This document shows positions 35,002 through 44,509 of a DNA stretch of 64,000 nt, in pieces. Numbering within the stretch: the first letter of the stretch is position 1; each line of letters begins with the position of its first letter. The stretch is from Natronorubrum texcoconense (GTDB lineage: Archaea > Halobacteriota > Halobacteria > Halobacteriales > Natrialbaceae), in contig NZ_FNFE01000001.1 of the NCBI RefSeq assembly GCF_900100335.1, forward strand, positions 744,001 to 808,000, given 5' to 3'. The notes beneath the pieces were generated by a model. The model worked only from the letters and a program-made list of their open reading frames with translations, searched no databases and was not told where the DNA came from. The position numbers and the translations under genes were made by a program.

Positions 35002-35014
35002 TACACTCGTTGTG
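35002..35014 (+). promoter_or_regulatory. Operator-like site before the second Gfo/Idh/MocA gene
   Basis: TACA-ctcgt-TGTG at 35002-35014, preceded by AAC as in the 27027 site, lies between an A-rich promoter stretch (aaaactt, about 34990) and the ATG at 35026. Binding there would block transcript initiation. Confidence 0.4.
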
Positions 35015-35025
35015 AACGAGTACGT

Positions 35026-36153
35026 ATGTCACTCGAAGTCGGGGTTCTCGGCTATCGGTTCATGGGCAAAGCACACGCGAACGCGATGGCGCGGCTGCCG
35101 ATGTTCTTCCCGGACGCGCCGGACGTCGAACGCAGCGTCCTCGTCGGCCGCGACGAGGCGGCGTTGACCGACGCGGCGGACCGACTCGGCTTCGACTCGA
35201 TCGCGACCGACTGGGCCGAGGTCGTCGACGACGTCGACGCCTTCTACAACCTCGGGCCGAACCACGTCCACGCCGAGCCTTCGATCGCGGCGCTCGAGGC
35301 CGGGACGCCGGTTTTCTGCGAGAAGCCACTCGCGCCGACGCTCGAGGAGGCCGAATCGATGGCCGAAGCGGCCCGGAACGCCGGGAGCGACGTGCCCGCC
35401 GGCTGTGCGTTCAACTACCGGTTCGTCCCCGCGATTCGGTACGCAAAACGGCTGCTCGAGGCCGGCGAACTGGGCGAGATCCACCACGTCCGCGGACGCT
35501 ACCTGCAGGACTGGCTGGTCGATCCCGAGGCGCCGTGGTCGTGGCGCAACGACGAGGAACTGGCCGGCTCGGGCGCGCTCGGCGACCTCGGCGCGCACAC
35601 GGTGGACCTGCTTCGATTCCTGGTCGGCGACGACGACCTCGCCGGCGAGATGGTCGGCGTCAGCGGCCACCTGCAGACGTTCGTCGACGAGCGGCCGGTT
35701 CCGGATTCGGACGAGACGCGAGCCGTCACCGTCGACGACGCCTACTCCGCCCAGATCGAGTTCGAAAACGACGCGATGGGGACGCTCGAAGCTTCTCGCT
35801 TTGCTACCGGCCATAAAAACGACCACACGATCGAGATTCACGGCTCCGAGGGGAGTCTGCGGTTCTCGCTCGAGCGACTGAACGAACTCGAGGTGATGCG
35901 AACGGACGCCAATCGCGGCTACGAGACGATTCTGGTCACCGACGAGGACGACCCCTACGTCGACCACTGGTGGCCGCCGGGCCACGTGCTCGGCTGGGAG
36001 CACACGTTCGTCCACGAGAACTACGAGTTCCTGAGCGCAGTCGAGAGTGGTGGCGAGTTCGAGCCGAGTTTCGAGGACGGCCTCGCCGCCCAGCGCGTGC
36101 TCGCGGCCATCGAGGAGAGCGACGAGGCTCGGGAGTGGGTCTCGCTCGAGTAG
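35026..36153 (+). CDS. Gfo/Idh/MocA-family oxidoreductase (second)
   Basis: This 375-residue protein has a Rossmann fold (VGVLGYRFMGKAHANAM), the signature CEKPLAPTLEEAE and a C-terminal domain with GSGALGDLGAHTVDLLRFLV. It is only distantly like the first oxidoreductase (different length and substrate region), so the two are not recent duplicates. It should oxidise or reduce a sugar derivative with NAD(P). The frame opens far upstream, but composition and the operator-like site support MSLEVGVLGYRF as start. Confidence 0.88.
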   Translation: MSLEVGVLGYRFMGKAHANAMARLPMFFPDAPDVERSVLVGRDEAALTDAADRLGFDSIATDWAEVVDDVDAFYNLGPNHVHAEPSIAALEAGTPVFCEKPLAPTLEEAESMAEAARNAGSDVPAGCAFNYRFVPAIRYAKRLLEAGELGEIHHVRGRYLQDWLVDPEAPWSWRNDEELAGSGALGDLGAHTVDLLRFLVGDDDLAGEMVGVSGHLQTFVDERPVPDSDETRAVTVDDAYSAQIEFENDAMGTLEASRFATGHKNDHTIEIHGSEGSLRFSLERLNELEVMRTDANRGYETILVTDEDDPYVDHWWPPGHVLGWEHTFVHENYEFLSAVESGGEFEPSFEDGLAAQRVLAAIEESDEAREWVSLE

Positions 36154-36199
36154 GGCCGTACCGAGAGTGCTTTGGCGCTTCCCATAACCGATACTTGGT

Positions 36200-37036
36200 A
36201 TGGCGCACGACGAAGACGAACGGTACTGGGGTCGGCCGGCCGTGCTCGAGCGTGGCGGCTCGCAGATTCACTACTGGGTCGTCGGACCGGAAGACGGGCC
36301 GCTGGTCGTTTGCACACACGGTGCGACGATGGATCACCGGCTGTTCGATCCGCAGCTAGAAGCGCTGGTCGACGCCGGATACCGAGTGCTGGCGTGGGAT
36401 ATCCGGGGCCACGGGATCTCTAAACCCCTCGGAACGGACTTTACGGTGCCTCTCGTCGTCGACGACCTGATGGCGATCATCGACCGCCTGGGTGACGAGG
36501 AGTTCGTCCTCGTCGGACAGTCGTTCGGCGGGTACGTCTCACAGGAACTCCTCTTTCGGTATCCGGAGCGCGTGACCGCGCTCGGAATCATCGGTTCGAC
36601 GGATCTACTGACCGTTCCGCCGAGGCTCGAGTATCTCGCCCTTCGACTCACGCCGTTCCTCTTTCGGCTCTGGCCCGCCGACCACCTGCGAAAAGTCATT
36701 GCGGAGAACACGGCGGAAACACCGGCGGCGAAACGCTACGCGTACAATGCGACCTGTCAACTGTCGAAGCGGGAGTTTCTCACCGTCTGGAAGGCGGTCG
36801 CCGTCTGCCACCACGCCGAACCCGGCTATCGTATTCGGAGACCGTTCCTGTTGACCCACGGTGAGCACGACGGGACGGGAACCATCGCGCGCGATGCACC
36901 CGCGTGGGCCGAGAGAGAACCCGACTGCCGGTACGAGGTGATCCCCGATGCCGGCCACAACGCGAACCAAGACAATCCCGACGCGTTCAACGAGATACTG
37001 CTCGAGTTCCTCGAGGATGTAGTCGAAACCGGGTAG
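36200..37036 (+). CDS. Alpha/beta hydrolase
   Basis: This 278-residue protein has the alpha/beta hydrolase core: VCTHGATMDHRLFDPQ (oxyanion region), nucleophile elbow GQSFGG with S108, acidic residue in HGEHDGTG and catalytic His in PDAGHNANQD. Substrates range from esters and lactones to epoxides. A lactonase would fit after sugar oxidation to a lactone, but this is only positional inference. It lies 46 bp after the second oxidoreductase on the same strand. Confidence 0.85.
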   Translation: MAHDEDERYWGRPAVLERGGSQIHYWVVGPEDGPLVVCTHGATMDHRLFDPQLEALVDAGYRVLAWDIRGHGISKPLGTDFTVPLVVDDLMAIIDRLGDEEFVLVGQSFGGYVSQELLFRYPERVTALGIIGSTDLLTVPPRLEYLALRLTPFLFRLWPADHLRKVIAENTAETPAAKRYAYNATCQLSKREFLTVWKAVAVCHHAEPGYRIRRPFLLTHGEHDGTGTIARDAPAWAEREPDCRYEVIPDAGHNANQDNPDAFNEILLEFLEDVVETG

Positions 37037-37151
37037 CGCCGCCCGTTACACCGACTCGTCGCATCCCGATTCGTCTCGACGGACCCGACGAAGATCCGAT
37101 CGTGGATACGCAAGCCGCTTCGTTTCTTCGCTGCCCGTCATACCGGCCTCG

Positions 37152-38480
37152 ATGGACGGCTACGACGTCGCGCTCATCATCGTCGCGATTGGACTGCTGG
37201 GTGCGATTCTCTTACCGCGATTGCTGGCGAGCCGCCCGCTCTCGCTGCCGATGTTCTACGTCGGTCTCGGAGTCGCTCTCTTCGCGATACCGGGGACGCC
37301 GTCGATCGATCCCGTCGGCAACTCGGTCGCGACCGAACACCTCACCGAACTCGTCGTGATCATCGCGCTGATGGGCGCGGGACTGAAGATCGATCGCCCC
37401 TTCGGGTGGCGCAACTGGACGGCGACGTGGCGGCTGCTCGCCGTCACGATGCCCCTGACCATCGCAGCTATCGCGGTACTCGGCTGGGCGCTGCTCGGAC
37501 TCCACCCGGCAACGGCGACGCTTCTGGGTGCGGTGCTCGCCCCGACGGATCCCGTCCTCGCCTCCGACGTGGATGCGGGCGCGCCGCTGACGGAACTCGA
37601 GGACGAACGCGCGTCCGTCCACCGATGGGGCTCCGTTCGATTCTCGCTCACGTCGGAGGCGGGGCTCAACGACGGCCTGGCGTTTCCGTTCACGTACCTC
37701 GCGATCGCCATCGCCGCGGCCGACAACGTCGCGGGTCGAACGTGGCTCCTCGAGTGGGCGCTTCTCGACGGACTGTACAGGATCGGTGCGGGGCTCCTGC
37801 TAGGGTACGTAATCGGCCACCTGATGGCCAGGCTCGTCTTCAACGCGCCGGTCGAAACCCATCGTTCGGAAGTGCTGGCGGGCGCGGAGGCGATCGTGAC
37901 GACGCTGTTGGCCTACGGCGTAACGGAACTGCTCGGCGGCTACGGCTTTCTCGCGGTGTTCGTCGCGGCGCTGGAACTCCGACGCTACGAGTGGGAACAC
38001 GACTATTACCGGGAACTCCACGACTTCGCGTCGCTCGTCGAACGGCTGCTGATGGCGGTCGTGCTCGTCCTGTTCGGCGGTGCGATCGCGGACGGGCTGT
38101 TGGCGGCGTTGACCTGGCCCGACGTCGCGGTCGGACTGGCGGCGATACTGCTCGTTCGGCCGCTCGCCGGCCTGCTCGGGTTCGTCGGCTCCGATGCGCC
38201 GCTGGGCGATCGTATGATCATCTCGGCATTTGGCATTCGCGGCATCGGCTCGTTTTACTATCTGGCGTTCGCGCTCGCTCACGCCTCGTTCGCGGAACTC
38301 GAACTCGCCGTCGCCGCCGAACGGCTCTGGGCGATCGTCGGCTTCGTCGTCCTCGCCTCGCTTTTCCTCCACGGCGCGACCGCCAGCGTCGTGATGGGCG
38401 CGTTCGACGCCCGCCGCGACCGAACGCTCGCGACGGACGATGGAACCGGCGACGAACGGACGGACGATCCCGGGCCGTAA
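37152..38480 (+). CDS. NhaP-type cation:proton antiporter
   Basis: This 442-residue membrane protein has about 12 helices and CPA1 landmarks: LGAVLAPTDPVLASDV with the transport-site Asp, TSEAGLNDGLAFPFTYLAI, and a late ISAFGIRGIGSFYYLAFA. It should exchange Na+ (or K+) for H+ across the cytoplasmic membrane. There is no TrkA domain, unlike the antiporter at 3 kb. It is separated from the sugar genes and from the SHOCT protein gene by short gaps with promoter-like sequence. Confidence 0.9.
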   Translation: MDGYDVALIIVAIGLLGAILLPRLLASRPLSLPMFYVGLGVALFAIPGTPSIDPVGNSVATEHLTELVVIIALMGAGLKIDRPFGWRNWTATWRLLAVTMPLTIAAIAVLGWALLGLHPATATLLGAVLAPTDPVLASDVDAGAPLTELEDERASVHRWGSVRFSLTSEAGLNDGLAFPFTYLAIAIAAADNVAGRTWLLEWALLDGLYRIGAGLLLGYVIGHLMARLVFNAPVETHRSEVLAGAEAIVTTLLAYGVTELLGGYGFLAVFVAALELRRYEWEHDYYRELHDFASLVERLLMAVVLVLFGGAIADGLLAALTWPDVAVGLAAILLVRPLAGLLGFVGSDAPLGDRMIISAFGIRGIGSFYYLAFALAHASFAELELAVAAERLWAIVGFVVLASLFLHGATASVVMGAFDARRDRTLATDDGTGDERTDDPGP

Positions 38481-38519
38481 GAACCACTTTATACAGTCCG
38501 GACGAATTGTTTGATCAGT

Positions 38520-38942
38520 ATGGCAACCAGACTGGCGGAGTTCGTCGCCGAGGAGCTCTGGCTCCTGATCGGCGTCGTGACGTTCGCGCTCGTCAGCCTC
38601 GCCGGAATCGCCGGCTTCGCCGGACTTGCCGGGGCGATCTCGGTCGTTGGCTGGTTCCTACTCACACCGATCTTCCTGTTCTGGGGCGAAGAGATCACGG
38701 CGCTGCTGTTCGACGATGCCGACGAGTCGTCGGAGCCGTCGGCTCGAGCGACCGAGCCCGGTGCCCTCGAGGAACTCAAGCGACGGTACGCGGAAGGCGA
38801 GATCGACGACGAGGAGTTCGAGCATCGACTCGAGCGACTCGTGGCGGTCGAGAACCTTCCTGACGACCTCTTCACCGAAGGGGCGTCGACGAACGCCGAC
38901 GAACACGGAGGTCTCGAGCGCGAGTACGAACGGGAACGATAG
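38520..38942 (+). CDS. SHOCT-domain small membrane protein
   Basis: This 140-residue protein has two helices (about 10-55) and a C-terminal SHOCT motif LEELKRRYAEGEIDDEEFEH, which often mediates oligomerisation. The N-terminus begins MATRLAEFVAEELWLL. A TATA-like ctttataca (38487-38495) lies about 29 nt before this ATG, giving a leaderless start. Proteins of this kind are frequent in haloarchaea; the function is not known. Confidence 0.78.
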   Translation: MATRLAEFVAEELWLLIGVVTFALVSLAGIAGFAGLAGAISVVGWFLLTPIFLFWGEEITALLFDDADESSEPSARATEPGALEELKRRYAEGEIDDEEFEHRLERLVAVENLPDDLFTEGASTNADEHGGLEREYERER

Positions 38943-39025
38943 GCGTCCGCCCGCGGGTCGGTCGCGACTTTTCTCGCGAACTCGGATCGATATTTCTTAT
39001 GCGGCGTCGCGAGTACCGAACGTCG

Positions 39026-39721
39026 ATGCAACTCGAGACGAGTTCCTGGACGGACGTCGAGGACGCGGCACCGACGACGGCGCTTCTGCCTGTCGGCAGC
39101 ACCGAACAACACGGCCCCCACGCGCCCGTCGGCACCGATACGATCATCGCGCGGGCGATGGCCGCCGAAGCGGACCGACGGTGTACAGTCGAGTCGGCCG
39201 TGCTGCCGACGCTGCCGGTCGGTATCGCGCCGTACCACGGCCACTTCGCGGGAACGCTGTCGGTCTCTTCGGAGACGCTTCGCCGGTACGTCCGCGACGT
39301 CGTCGAGTCGCTGGAAGACTCGAGCGTCGAGACGGTCGTGTTCGTCAACGGCCACGGCGGCAACGGCGGGACGCTCGGGAATCTGGCCCGCGAGATCGCC
39401 GATTCGCCGGCACTCGAGCTCGAGGCGTACTGCTGGGAGTGGATGCGCGCCGTCGACGAGCACGTCGGTCACGCGGGCGAACTCGAGACGTCGGTTCTGC
39501 TCCATCTCCGTCCCGACGACGTCGGGGAACCGGTCGCAGGCGATGCCGAAGCGTGGGACGATACCGTCGACGGCGGCGTCGTCCACCGATTCACGGAGGA
39601 GTTCAGCGAGAACGGTGCGGTCGGCGACGCGACGGCCGCCTCAGCCGAAACGGGCGAACGGGTGTTCGAGACGGCCGTCGACGCGCTCTGCTCGTTCGTG
39701 AATCGAGTCGAGGGGCGCTGA
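39026..39721 (+). CDS. Creatininase-family amidohydrolase
   Basis: This 231-residue protein carries the creatininase metal-binding pattern: LPVGSTEQHGPHAPVGTDT, the EVPPH-like LPVGIAPYHGHF, NGHGGNGGTLGNLAREI, and HAGELETS at the end of the active site. Members hydrolyse cyclic amides (creatinine) or act in riboflavin/F420 biosynthesis as ArfB-type formamide hydrolases. Which reaction applies cannot be told. A TATA-like element at 38990-39000 sits about 30 nt before the ATG. Confidence 0.87.
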   Translation: MQLETSSWTDVEDAAPTTALLPVGSTEQHGPHAPVGTDTIIARAMAAEADRRCTVESAVLPTLPVGIAPYHGHFAGTLSVSSETLRRYVRDVVESLEDSSVETVVFVNGHGGNGGTLGNLAREIADSPALELEAYCWEWMRAVDEHVGHAGELETSVLLHLRPDDVGEPVAGDAEAWDDTVDGGVVHRFTEEFSENGAVGDATAASAETGERVFETAVDALCSFVNRVEGR

Positions 39722-39784
39722 TCGGACGCCGTCGACGGCGTGCCGGCCGAGTGACGCAAGGGTTTTCGACGGCGGTCCGTCAGC

Positions 39785-41305
39785 TTACTCGGAATCGTAC
39801 TCGAGCGACTCGAGGCCGTATCGCGACTCCGTCGGGTGCGGTTCGTAGCCGCTCACGCCGGCTGCGGTCGCGACGACGTTCGCGTAGTCGGTGAGAACGA
39901 CGATCGGGGCCTCGTCGACGACGATCGATTGAACCTCGTGATAGCGTTCCAGCCGTTCGTCGCGATCGGTGAGTTCGCGACCCTCCTCGAGCAACTCGTC
40001 GACCCTATGGTTCTCGTAGCCGTGATGGAGCGTTGCATCCGTCGAGTGAAACATCTCGGAGAGTCGATCGGGATCGGGATGCCAGAGCGTCCCCCAGGAG
40101 GTGAGATAGGCGTCGAACGCGTCCTGGCCGACGCGGTCGACCATCGCGCTGTACTCCATCGTCGTGATATCGACGTCGAACCCGACGTCGGCGAGTTGGT
40201 CCTGAAGCGTCTGTCCGATCAGCGGGAGACTCCTGGCGTCGAAGGTGACGAATTCGACGGCCAGCTCCTCGCCGTCTCGGCTACGAACGTCGTTCGAGTC
40301 GGCCGACCACCCGGCTTCGGAGAGCAGCGATCGAGCGCGGTCGGGGTCCGAGGAGTGGTCCTCGAGATCCGGGTTCGCCCAGTCGGTGACGGTGGGGGAG
40401 AACGGCCCGACCGCGGGGTCGTCGATCCCGTCGAGGATCGACTCGGTGATCGACTCACGGTCGACGGCGTAGTGGACGGCTCGCCGAACGCGCTCGTCGT
40501 CGAACGGCTCGGTTGTCGTATCGAACGTAAGGAACCTGATTCGCGGAATTTCGGGCGTGTAGACGTCGATATCGTCCTCGGCTTCGAGATCGTCGACCAT
40601 CTCGTTCGGAAGGACACGAGCCATCTCGAGTTCGCCGTTCTCGAGTTTCATCCGCCGCGTCTGGTCGTCGTCGACGACCTCGTAGCGAACGGACTCGAAC
40701 GACGGCGTCTCCCCGTAGTAGTCGTCGTGTCGAACGATTCGAACCTCGGAACCGGACCGAAACGACTCGAGGGCGAACGGTCCGGTGCTGATCGGATCCG
40801 TGATCGAGCCGTCGGCTTCGATCGCGTCAGGACTGAGAAGGACGGCCTCGTTTCGCGAGAGGTGCGACGGGAGCGGCGAGAACGCGGTCTCGGTCTCGAC
40901 GTTGACGGTCGATTCATCGACGGCCTCCACGGTTTCGATCGGGACGGCCGCGAACGCCGACGAGTCGACGGTGCGGCGCAACGACTCGACGGCTGCCGCC
41001 GCGTCGAGGGACGTTCCGTCGTGAAACGTCACGCCCTCGCGCAGGTCGAACTGCCACCGTCGGTCGTCGAGTCGCTCCCAGTCGGTCGCGAGGCCTGGGG
41101 CCGGATTCGCCTCGTAGTCGACGGCGACCAGCGCCTCGGTGATCCCGAGTCGTCGAAGCGAGCTCCCCCCGTCGTGGGGATCCCTGTTGGGCTCCCAGGG
41201 GCCGCCGATTCGAAAGTCGGCCGTTTCGGGCTCGTCGGAGAGACAGCCGGCGACGGCCAGGGCCGTGGCTCCGAGCGTCGTCTTCAGTGCGGTGCGTCGG
41301 TTCAT
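39785..41305 (-). CDS. ABC transporter substrate-binding lipoprotein (peptide/nickel type)
   Basis: This 506-residue protein starts MNRRTALKTTLGATALAVAG with a Tat signal and lipobox AGC. It belongs to the family 5 solute-binding proteins (DppA/NikA/OppA): ITEALVAVDYEANPAPGLAT, WQFDLREGVTFHDGTSLDAA and IRFLTFDTTTEPFDDERVRR. The ligand could be oligopeptide, nickel chelate or other. It is the last gene of the operon (after two permeases and a fused ATPase) and lies 38 bp after the ATPase stop, an unusual order. An ATG at 41329 is an alternative start. Confidence 0.87.
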   Translation of the reverse strand: MNRRTALKTTLGATALAVAGCLSDEPETADFRIGGPWEPNRDPHDGGSSLRRLGITEALVAVDYEANPAPGLATDWERLDDRRWQFDLREGVTFHDGTSLDAAAAVESLRRTVDSSAFAAVPIETVEAVDESTVNVETETAFSPLPSHLSRNEAVLLSPDAIEADGSITDPISTGPFALESFRSGSEVRIVRHDDYYGETPSFESVRYEVVDDDQTRRMKLENGELEMARVLPNEMVDDLEAEDDIDVYTPEIPRIRFLTFDTTTEPFDDERVRRAVHYAVDRESITESILDGIDDPAVGPFSPTVTDWANPDLEDHSSDPDRARSLLSEAGWSADSNDVRSRDGEELAVEFVTFDARSLPLIGQTLQDQLADVGFDVDITTMEYSAMVDRVGQDAFDAYLTSWGTLWHPDPDRLSEMFHSTDATLHHGYENHRVDELLEEGRELTDRDERLERYHEVQSIVVDEAPIVVLTDYANVVATAAGVSGYEPHPTESRYGLESLEYDSE

Positions 41306-41343
41306 GTGGTAGTTCGTGTCGTGAGTCATGTCTCAGTCAGGTC

Positions 41344-43578
41344 TCAGTCAGTGTCGTGAGTCGGTCGTTCGACGGGCGGTTCGCCGGAGCGGTCGAATTC
41401 GGTCTCGGAGCTGTCGCTCTTCGCGGTCGCCTCGAGTCCCGTCCGCTCCGCGTCCGCCAACTCGCCGGCGTACAGACATCGCGAGCGAGCCTCGCCGACG
41501 GACTCGAGCGCCGGCTCGCGACGGGCGCACTCCTCCGTGGCGGCTGGACACCGCGGGTGGAACGCACAGCCCGACGGCGGATCGGTCGGACTCGGCGGCT
41601 CTCCCGCGAGCGCGTCTTGGGTCTCGGTCGCGATCGATCCCGCGTCGAATCGCTCTCCCGGCGTCGAATCCAGCAGCGTCTGCGTGTACGGGTGGGTCGG
41701 ACTCGAGAGCGTTCGACGCGCGGGGCCGACCTCGACGAGTGTCCCGAGATACATCACCGCGACGCGGTCGGCGACGTGGCGGACGACGCCGAGGTCGTGA
41801 GAGATGAACAGGTACGCGAGATCGAGGTCTGCCTGCAGTTCGGCGAGCAGGTTGAGGATCGTCGCCTGCACCGAGACGTCGAGGGCGGCCGTCGGCTCGT
41901 CTAAGACGAGCACTGACGGCTCGAGTGCGAGCGCGCGAGCGATCGCGACGCGCTGACGCTGGCCACCAGACAGCTGGGTCGGGTACCGATCGACGGCGGC
42001 GGGCGAGAGTCCGACGAGCGAGCAGAGATCGTCGACGCGGTCGTTCCGCCGATCGGGCTCCCAGCCGGCCTCGAGCAGCGGTTCGCCGATCGACTCCCCG
42101 ACCGTCCGCTTCGGATTGAGGCTCGCGCCGGGATTCTGGAAGACGACGCCGATCTCGGATAGCTGGTCGGCCGTCCGCGATTCGGCGCCCCCGACGGGGT
42201 GGCCGCGAAGTCGGACCGTCCCGTCGGTCGGCTCCTCGAGTCCGACGGCTACCCGCGCGAGCGTCGACTTCCCACAGCCGCTCTCGCCGACGAGGCCGAC
42301 CGTCTCTCCCGGTCGAAGCTCGAGCGAGACGCCGTCGACGGCCGGGACGCGCTCGTCGGTTCCGAGGAGTCGATCGACCAGCGCGTCCGACCGTCGGAAC
42401 GATTTTTCGACGTGCTCGAGTTCCAGCATCGGTCGGTCGGCAATCGCTTCGCCGTTGCCGTCCGTCGGCGCCTTCGTCGTCGTTTCAGCCTCGCTCCTGT
42501 TGCCGTCCGTCGCCGCCTTCGCCGTCGCTTCCAACTGCTCGACCATCGACTCGAGCGAGGCGTCGCGGGCGTCCGAGACGCCACACCGGACGATGTGGTC
42601 GTCGCCCATCGAGACGATCGGCTGCGCCGTGGCGCGACAGTCGTCCGTCGCGGACGGACAGCGGTCGGCGAAGACACAGCCCGTCGGCGGCGGCGCGCCG
42701 TCCGGCGGCGTGCCACCGATCGCCGGCAGCCGCGACTGGGGCTCCGAGCGGTGGGGGAGACAGCCGAGCAGCGCCTTCGTGTACGGGTGGGCCGGATTCG
42801 AGCGCAGTTCGTCGGCCGGCCCCTGCTCGACGACGACCCCGTCGTACATGACGACGATTCGATCGCACAGCGCCGAGACGACGCCCAGATCGTGACTGAT
42901 CAGCAACACGCTCATGTCGCGCTCGGCGTTGAGTTCGGCGAGTCGCTCGAGGATCGCCGCCTGCGTCGTCGTATCGAGCGCCGTCGTGGGCTCGTCGGCG
43001 ATCAACACCGACGGCTGCCGGGCGAGCGCCATCGCGAGCGCCACCCGCTGGCGCATCCCGCCGCTGAACTGGTGTGGATAGGCGTCGATCCGCTCGTCCG
43101 GACGCGGGATGCCGACCGTCTCCAGCAGTTCGAGGACGTCCGCTCGCAGCGCCCGCGAGCGTAGTCGCGAACCCGCGCCGATCGCGAGCTCCCTGAGGAA
43201 GGGCTGGTGGTCCGGATCGCGGCGGACTCTGAGCGCTTCGGCGATCTGCTCGCCGACGGTGTACACCGGATTGAGCGTCGTCGACGGGTCCTGAAAGACC
43301 ATCGCGAGCTCCCGACCGCGGAGCCGTCGCAGCGTCCGGTCGTCGGCGGTCGTCAGCTCGCGGCCGTCGTATCGGACGCTCCCGCCGACGATCTCGCCCG
43401 GTTCCTCGAGTCGGACGATCGATCTCGCCGTGACGGACTTCCCGCAGCCGCTCTCGCCGACGAGACCGACGATCTCGCCGGGCTCGACCCGGAACGTCGC
43501 GCCGTTGACCGCGTGGACCGATTCCGAACCCGTTCGGAATCGGACGCGGAGGTCGTCGATCTCGAGTCTCGAGTCCAT
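41344..43578 (-). CDS. Fused double ATPase of peptide/nickel ABC transporter (DppD-DppF)
   Basis: This 744-residue protein holds two complete ABC ATPase domains in one chain. The first has Walker A GESGCGKSVTARSIV, signature FSGGMRQRVALAMALARQP and a Walker B ending IADEPTTALD. The second (from ~residue 385) has GESGCGKSTLARVAV, LSGGQRQRVAIARALALEP and LVLDEPTAALD. Each ends with a CPxxxxxC iron-sulfur-like cysteine set (CVFADRCPSATDDC; CAFHPRCPAATEEC), as in DppD/DppF. It supplies energy for the two adjacent permeases. Confidence 0.92.
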   Translation of the reverse strand: MDSRLEIDDLRVRFRTGSESVHAVNGATFRVEPGEIVGLVGESGCGKSVTARSIVRLEEPGEIVGGSVRYDGRELTTADDRTLRRLRGRELAMVFQDPSTTLNPVYTVGEQIAEALRVRRDPDHQPFLRELAIGAGSRLRSRALRADVLELLETVGIPRPDERIDAYPHQFSGGMRQRVALAMALARQPSVLIADEPTTALDTTTQAAILERLAELNAERDMSVLLISHDLGVVSALCDRIVVMYDGVVVEQGPADELRSNPAHPYTKALLGCLPHRSEPQSRLPAIGGTPPDGAPPPTGCVFADRCPSATDDCRATAQPIVSMGDDHIVRCGVSDARDASLESMVEQLEATAKAATDGNRSEAETTTKAPTDGNGEAIADRPMLELEHVEKSFRRSDALVDRLLGTDERVPAVDGVSLELRPGETVGLVGESGCGKSTLARVAVGLEEPTDGTVRLRGHPVGGAESRTADQLSEIGVVFQNPGASLNPKRTVGESIGEPLLEAGWEPDRRNDRVDDLCSLVGLSPAAVDRYPTQLSGGQRQRVAIARALALEPSVLVLDEPTAALDVSVQATILNLLAELQADLDLAYLFISHDLGVVRHVADRVAVMYLGTLVEVGPARRTLSSPTHPYTQTLLDSTPGERFDAGSIATETQDALAGEPPSPTDPPSGCAFHPRCPAATEECARREPALESVGEARSRCLYAGELADAERTGLEATAKSDSSETEFDRSGEPPVERPTHDTD

Positions 43579-43579
43579 C

Positions 43580-44509
43580 TCAGGTTCGCCTCCGTTCGCT
43601 GTCGTCGATGTGGTCTGGATCCAGCACGTCCCGCAGGCCGTCGCCGAGGACGTTGAAGCCGACGACGGTCAACGCGATCGCGACGCCGGGGGCGGTGATG
43701 AGCCACGGCGCCGACCGGAGGTAGTTCCGGCCGTCGGCGACCATCGTCCCCCACTCCGCCGTCGGCGGCTGTGCGCCCAGCCCGAGAAAGGACAGCCCCG
43801 CGGCCGCGAGGACGACGGTCCCGAGGTTGAGCGTCGCGAGGACCACCACGGGTCCGGTGACGTTCGGCAACAGGTGTCGGGTGACGATCCGTCGCCGGGG
43901 CGTCCCGTAGAGCCGAGCCGACTCGACGAACGGTCGATCCTTCACGGCGAGGATGCTCCCGCGAACGACACGGGCGTACGTCGCCCAGCCGACGACCGAG
44001 AGCGCGATCACGACGTTGGTCAGGCTCGGTCCGAGCGTGCCGGCGATCACGAGCGCAAGCACGAGTCCGGGGAACGCCAGCTGGGCGTCGACCAACCGCA
44101 TCAACGCGGCGTCGACCAGCCGGCTGCCGGTCGCCGCGAACAGACCGATCGTCGTCCCGATGCACAGCCGAACGAGCGTCGCGACGACGGCGAGTGCGAG
44201 CGAGATTCGCGCCCCGTAGGCGACTCTCGTCGCGACGTCGCGACCGAGCGCATCCGTCCCGAGTGGATGGGCGAGCGACGGTCCCTCGAGTCGAGCGCCG
44301 AGCGCCTGTGCCGTCGGATCGTACGGCGAGACCAGCGGGCCGACGATCGCGACGACCGCGAGCAGGCAGACGATCCCGCCGCCGAAGCGGAGTTGCGCGT
44401 TCGTTCGGAGTCCGCGGTCGAACCGACGTCGGAGCAGTCGTCGACTGCGCTGGAGGAGCGTCCGCGGCTGACCCGTCGACCTCGCTGGGCCGGCCTCGCG
44501 GTCGCTCAT
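43580..44509 (-). CDS. ABC transporter permease (DppC/NikC-like)
   Basis: This 309-residue protein has six helices and the permease loop ESARLYGTPRRRIVTRHLLP, with the N-terminal PLVSPYDPTAQALGARLEGP of DppC-type proteins. The C-terminal part (VAIALTVVGFNVLGDGLRDV, DPDHIDDS) is characteristic. It pairs with the DppB-like permease, whose stop it overlaps by four bases (start at 44509, stop of partner at 44506). Confidence 0.9.
   Translation of the reverse strand: MSDREAGPARSTGQPRTLLQRSRRLLRRRFDRGLRTNAQLRFGGGIVCLLAVVAIVGPLVSPYDPTAQALGARLEGPSLAHPLGTDALGRDVATRVAYGARISLALAVVATLVRLCIGTTIGLFAATGSRLVDAALMRLVDAQLAFPGLVLALVIAGTLGPSLTNVVIALSVVGWATYARVVRGSILAVKDRPFVESARLYGTPRRRIVTRHLLPNVTGPVVVLATLNLGTVVLAAAGLSFLGLGAQPPTAEWGTMVADGRNYLRSAPWLITAPGVAIALTVVGFNVLGDGLRDVLDPDHIDDSERRRT

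Noticed and set aside
37406-38863. 485-residue plus-strand frame inside the antiporter and SHOCT genes
   Set aside because: Arg-rich in a +1 register; the in-register membrane proteins are clearly real.
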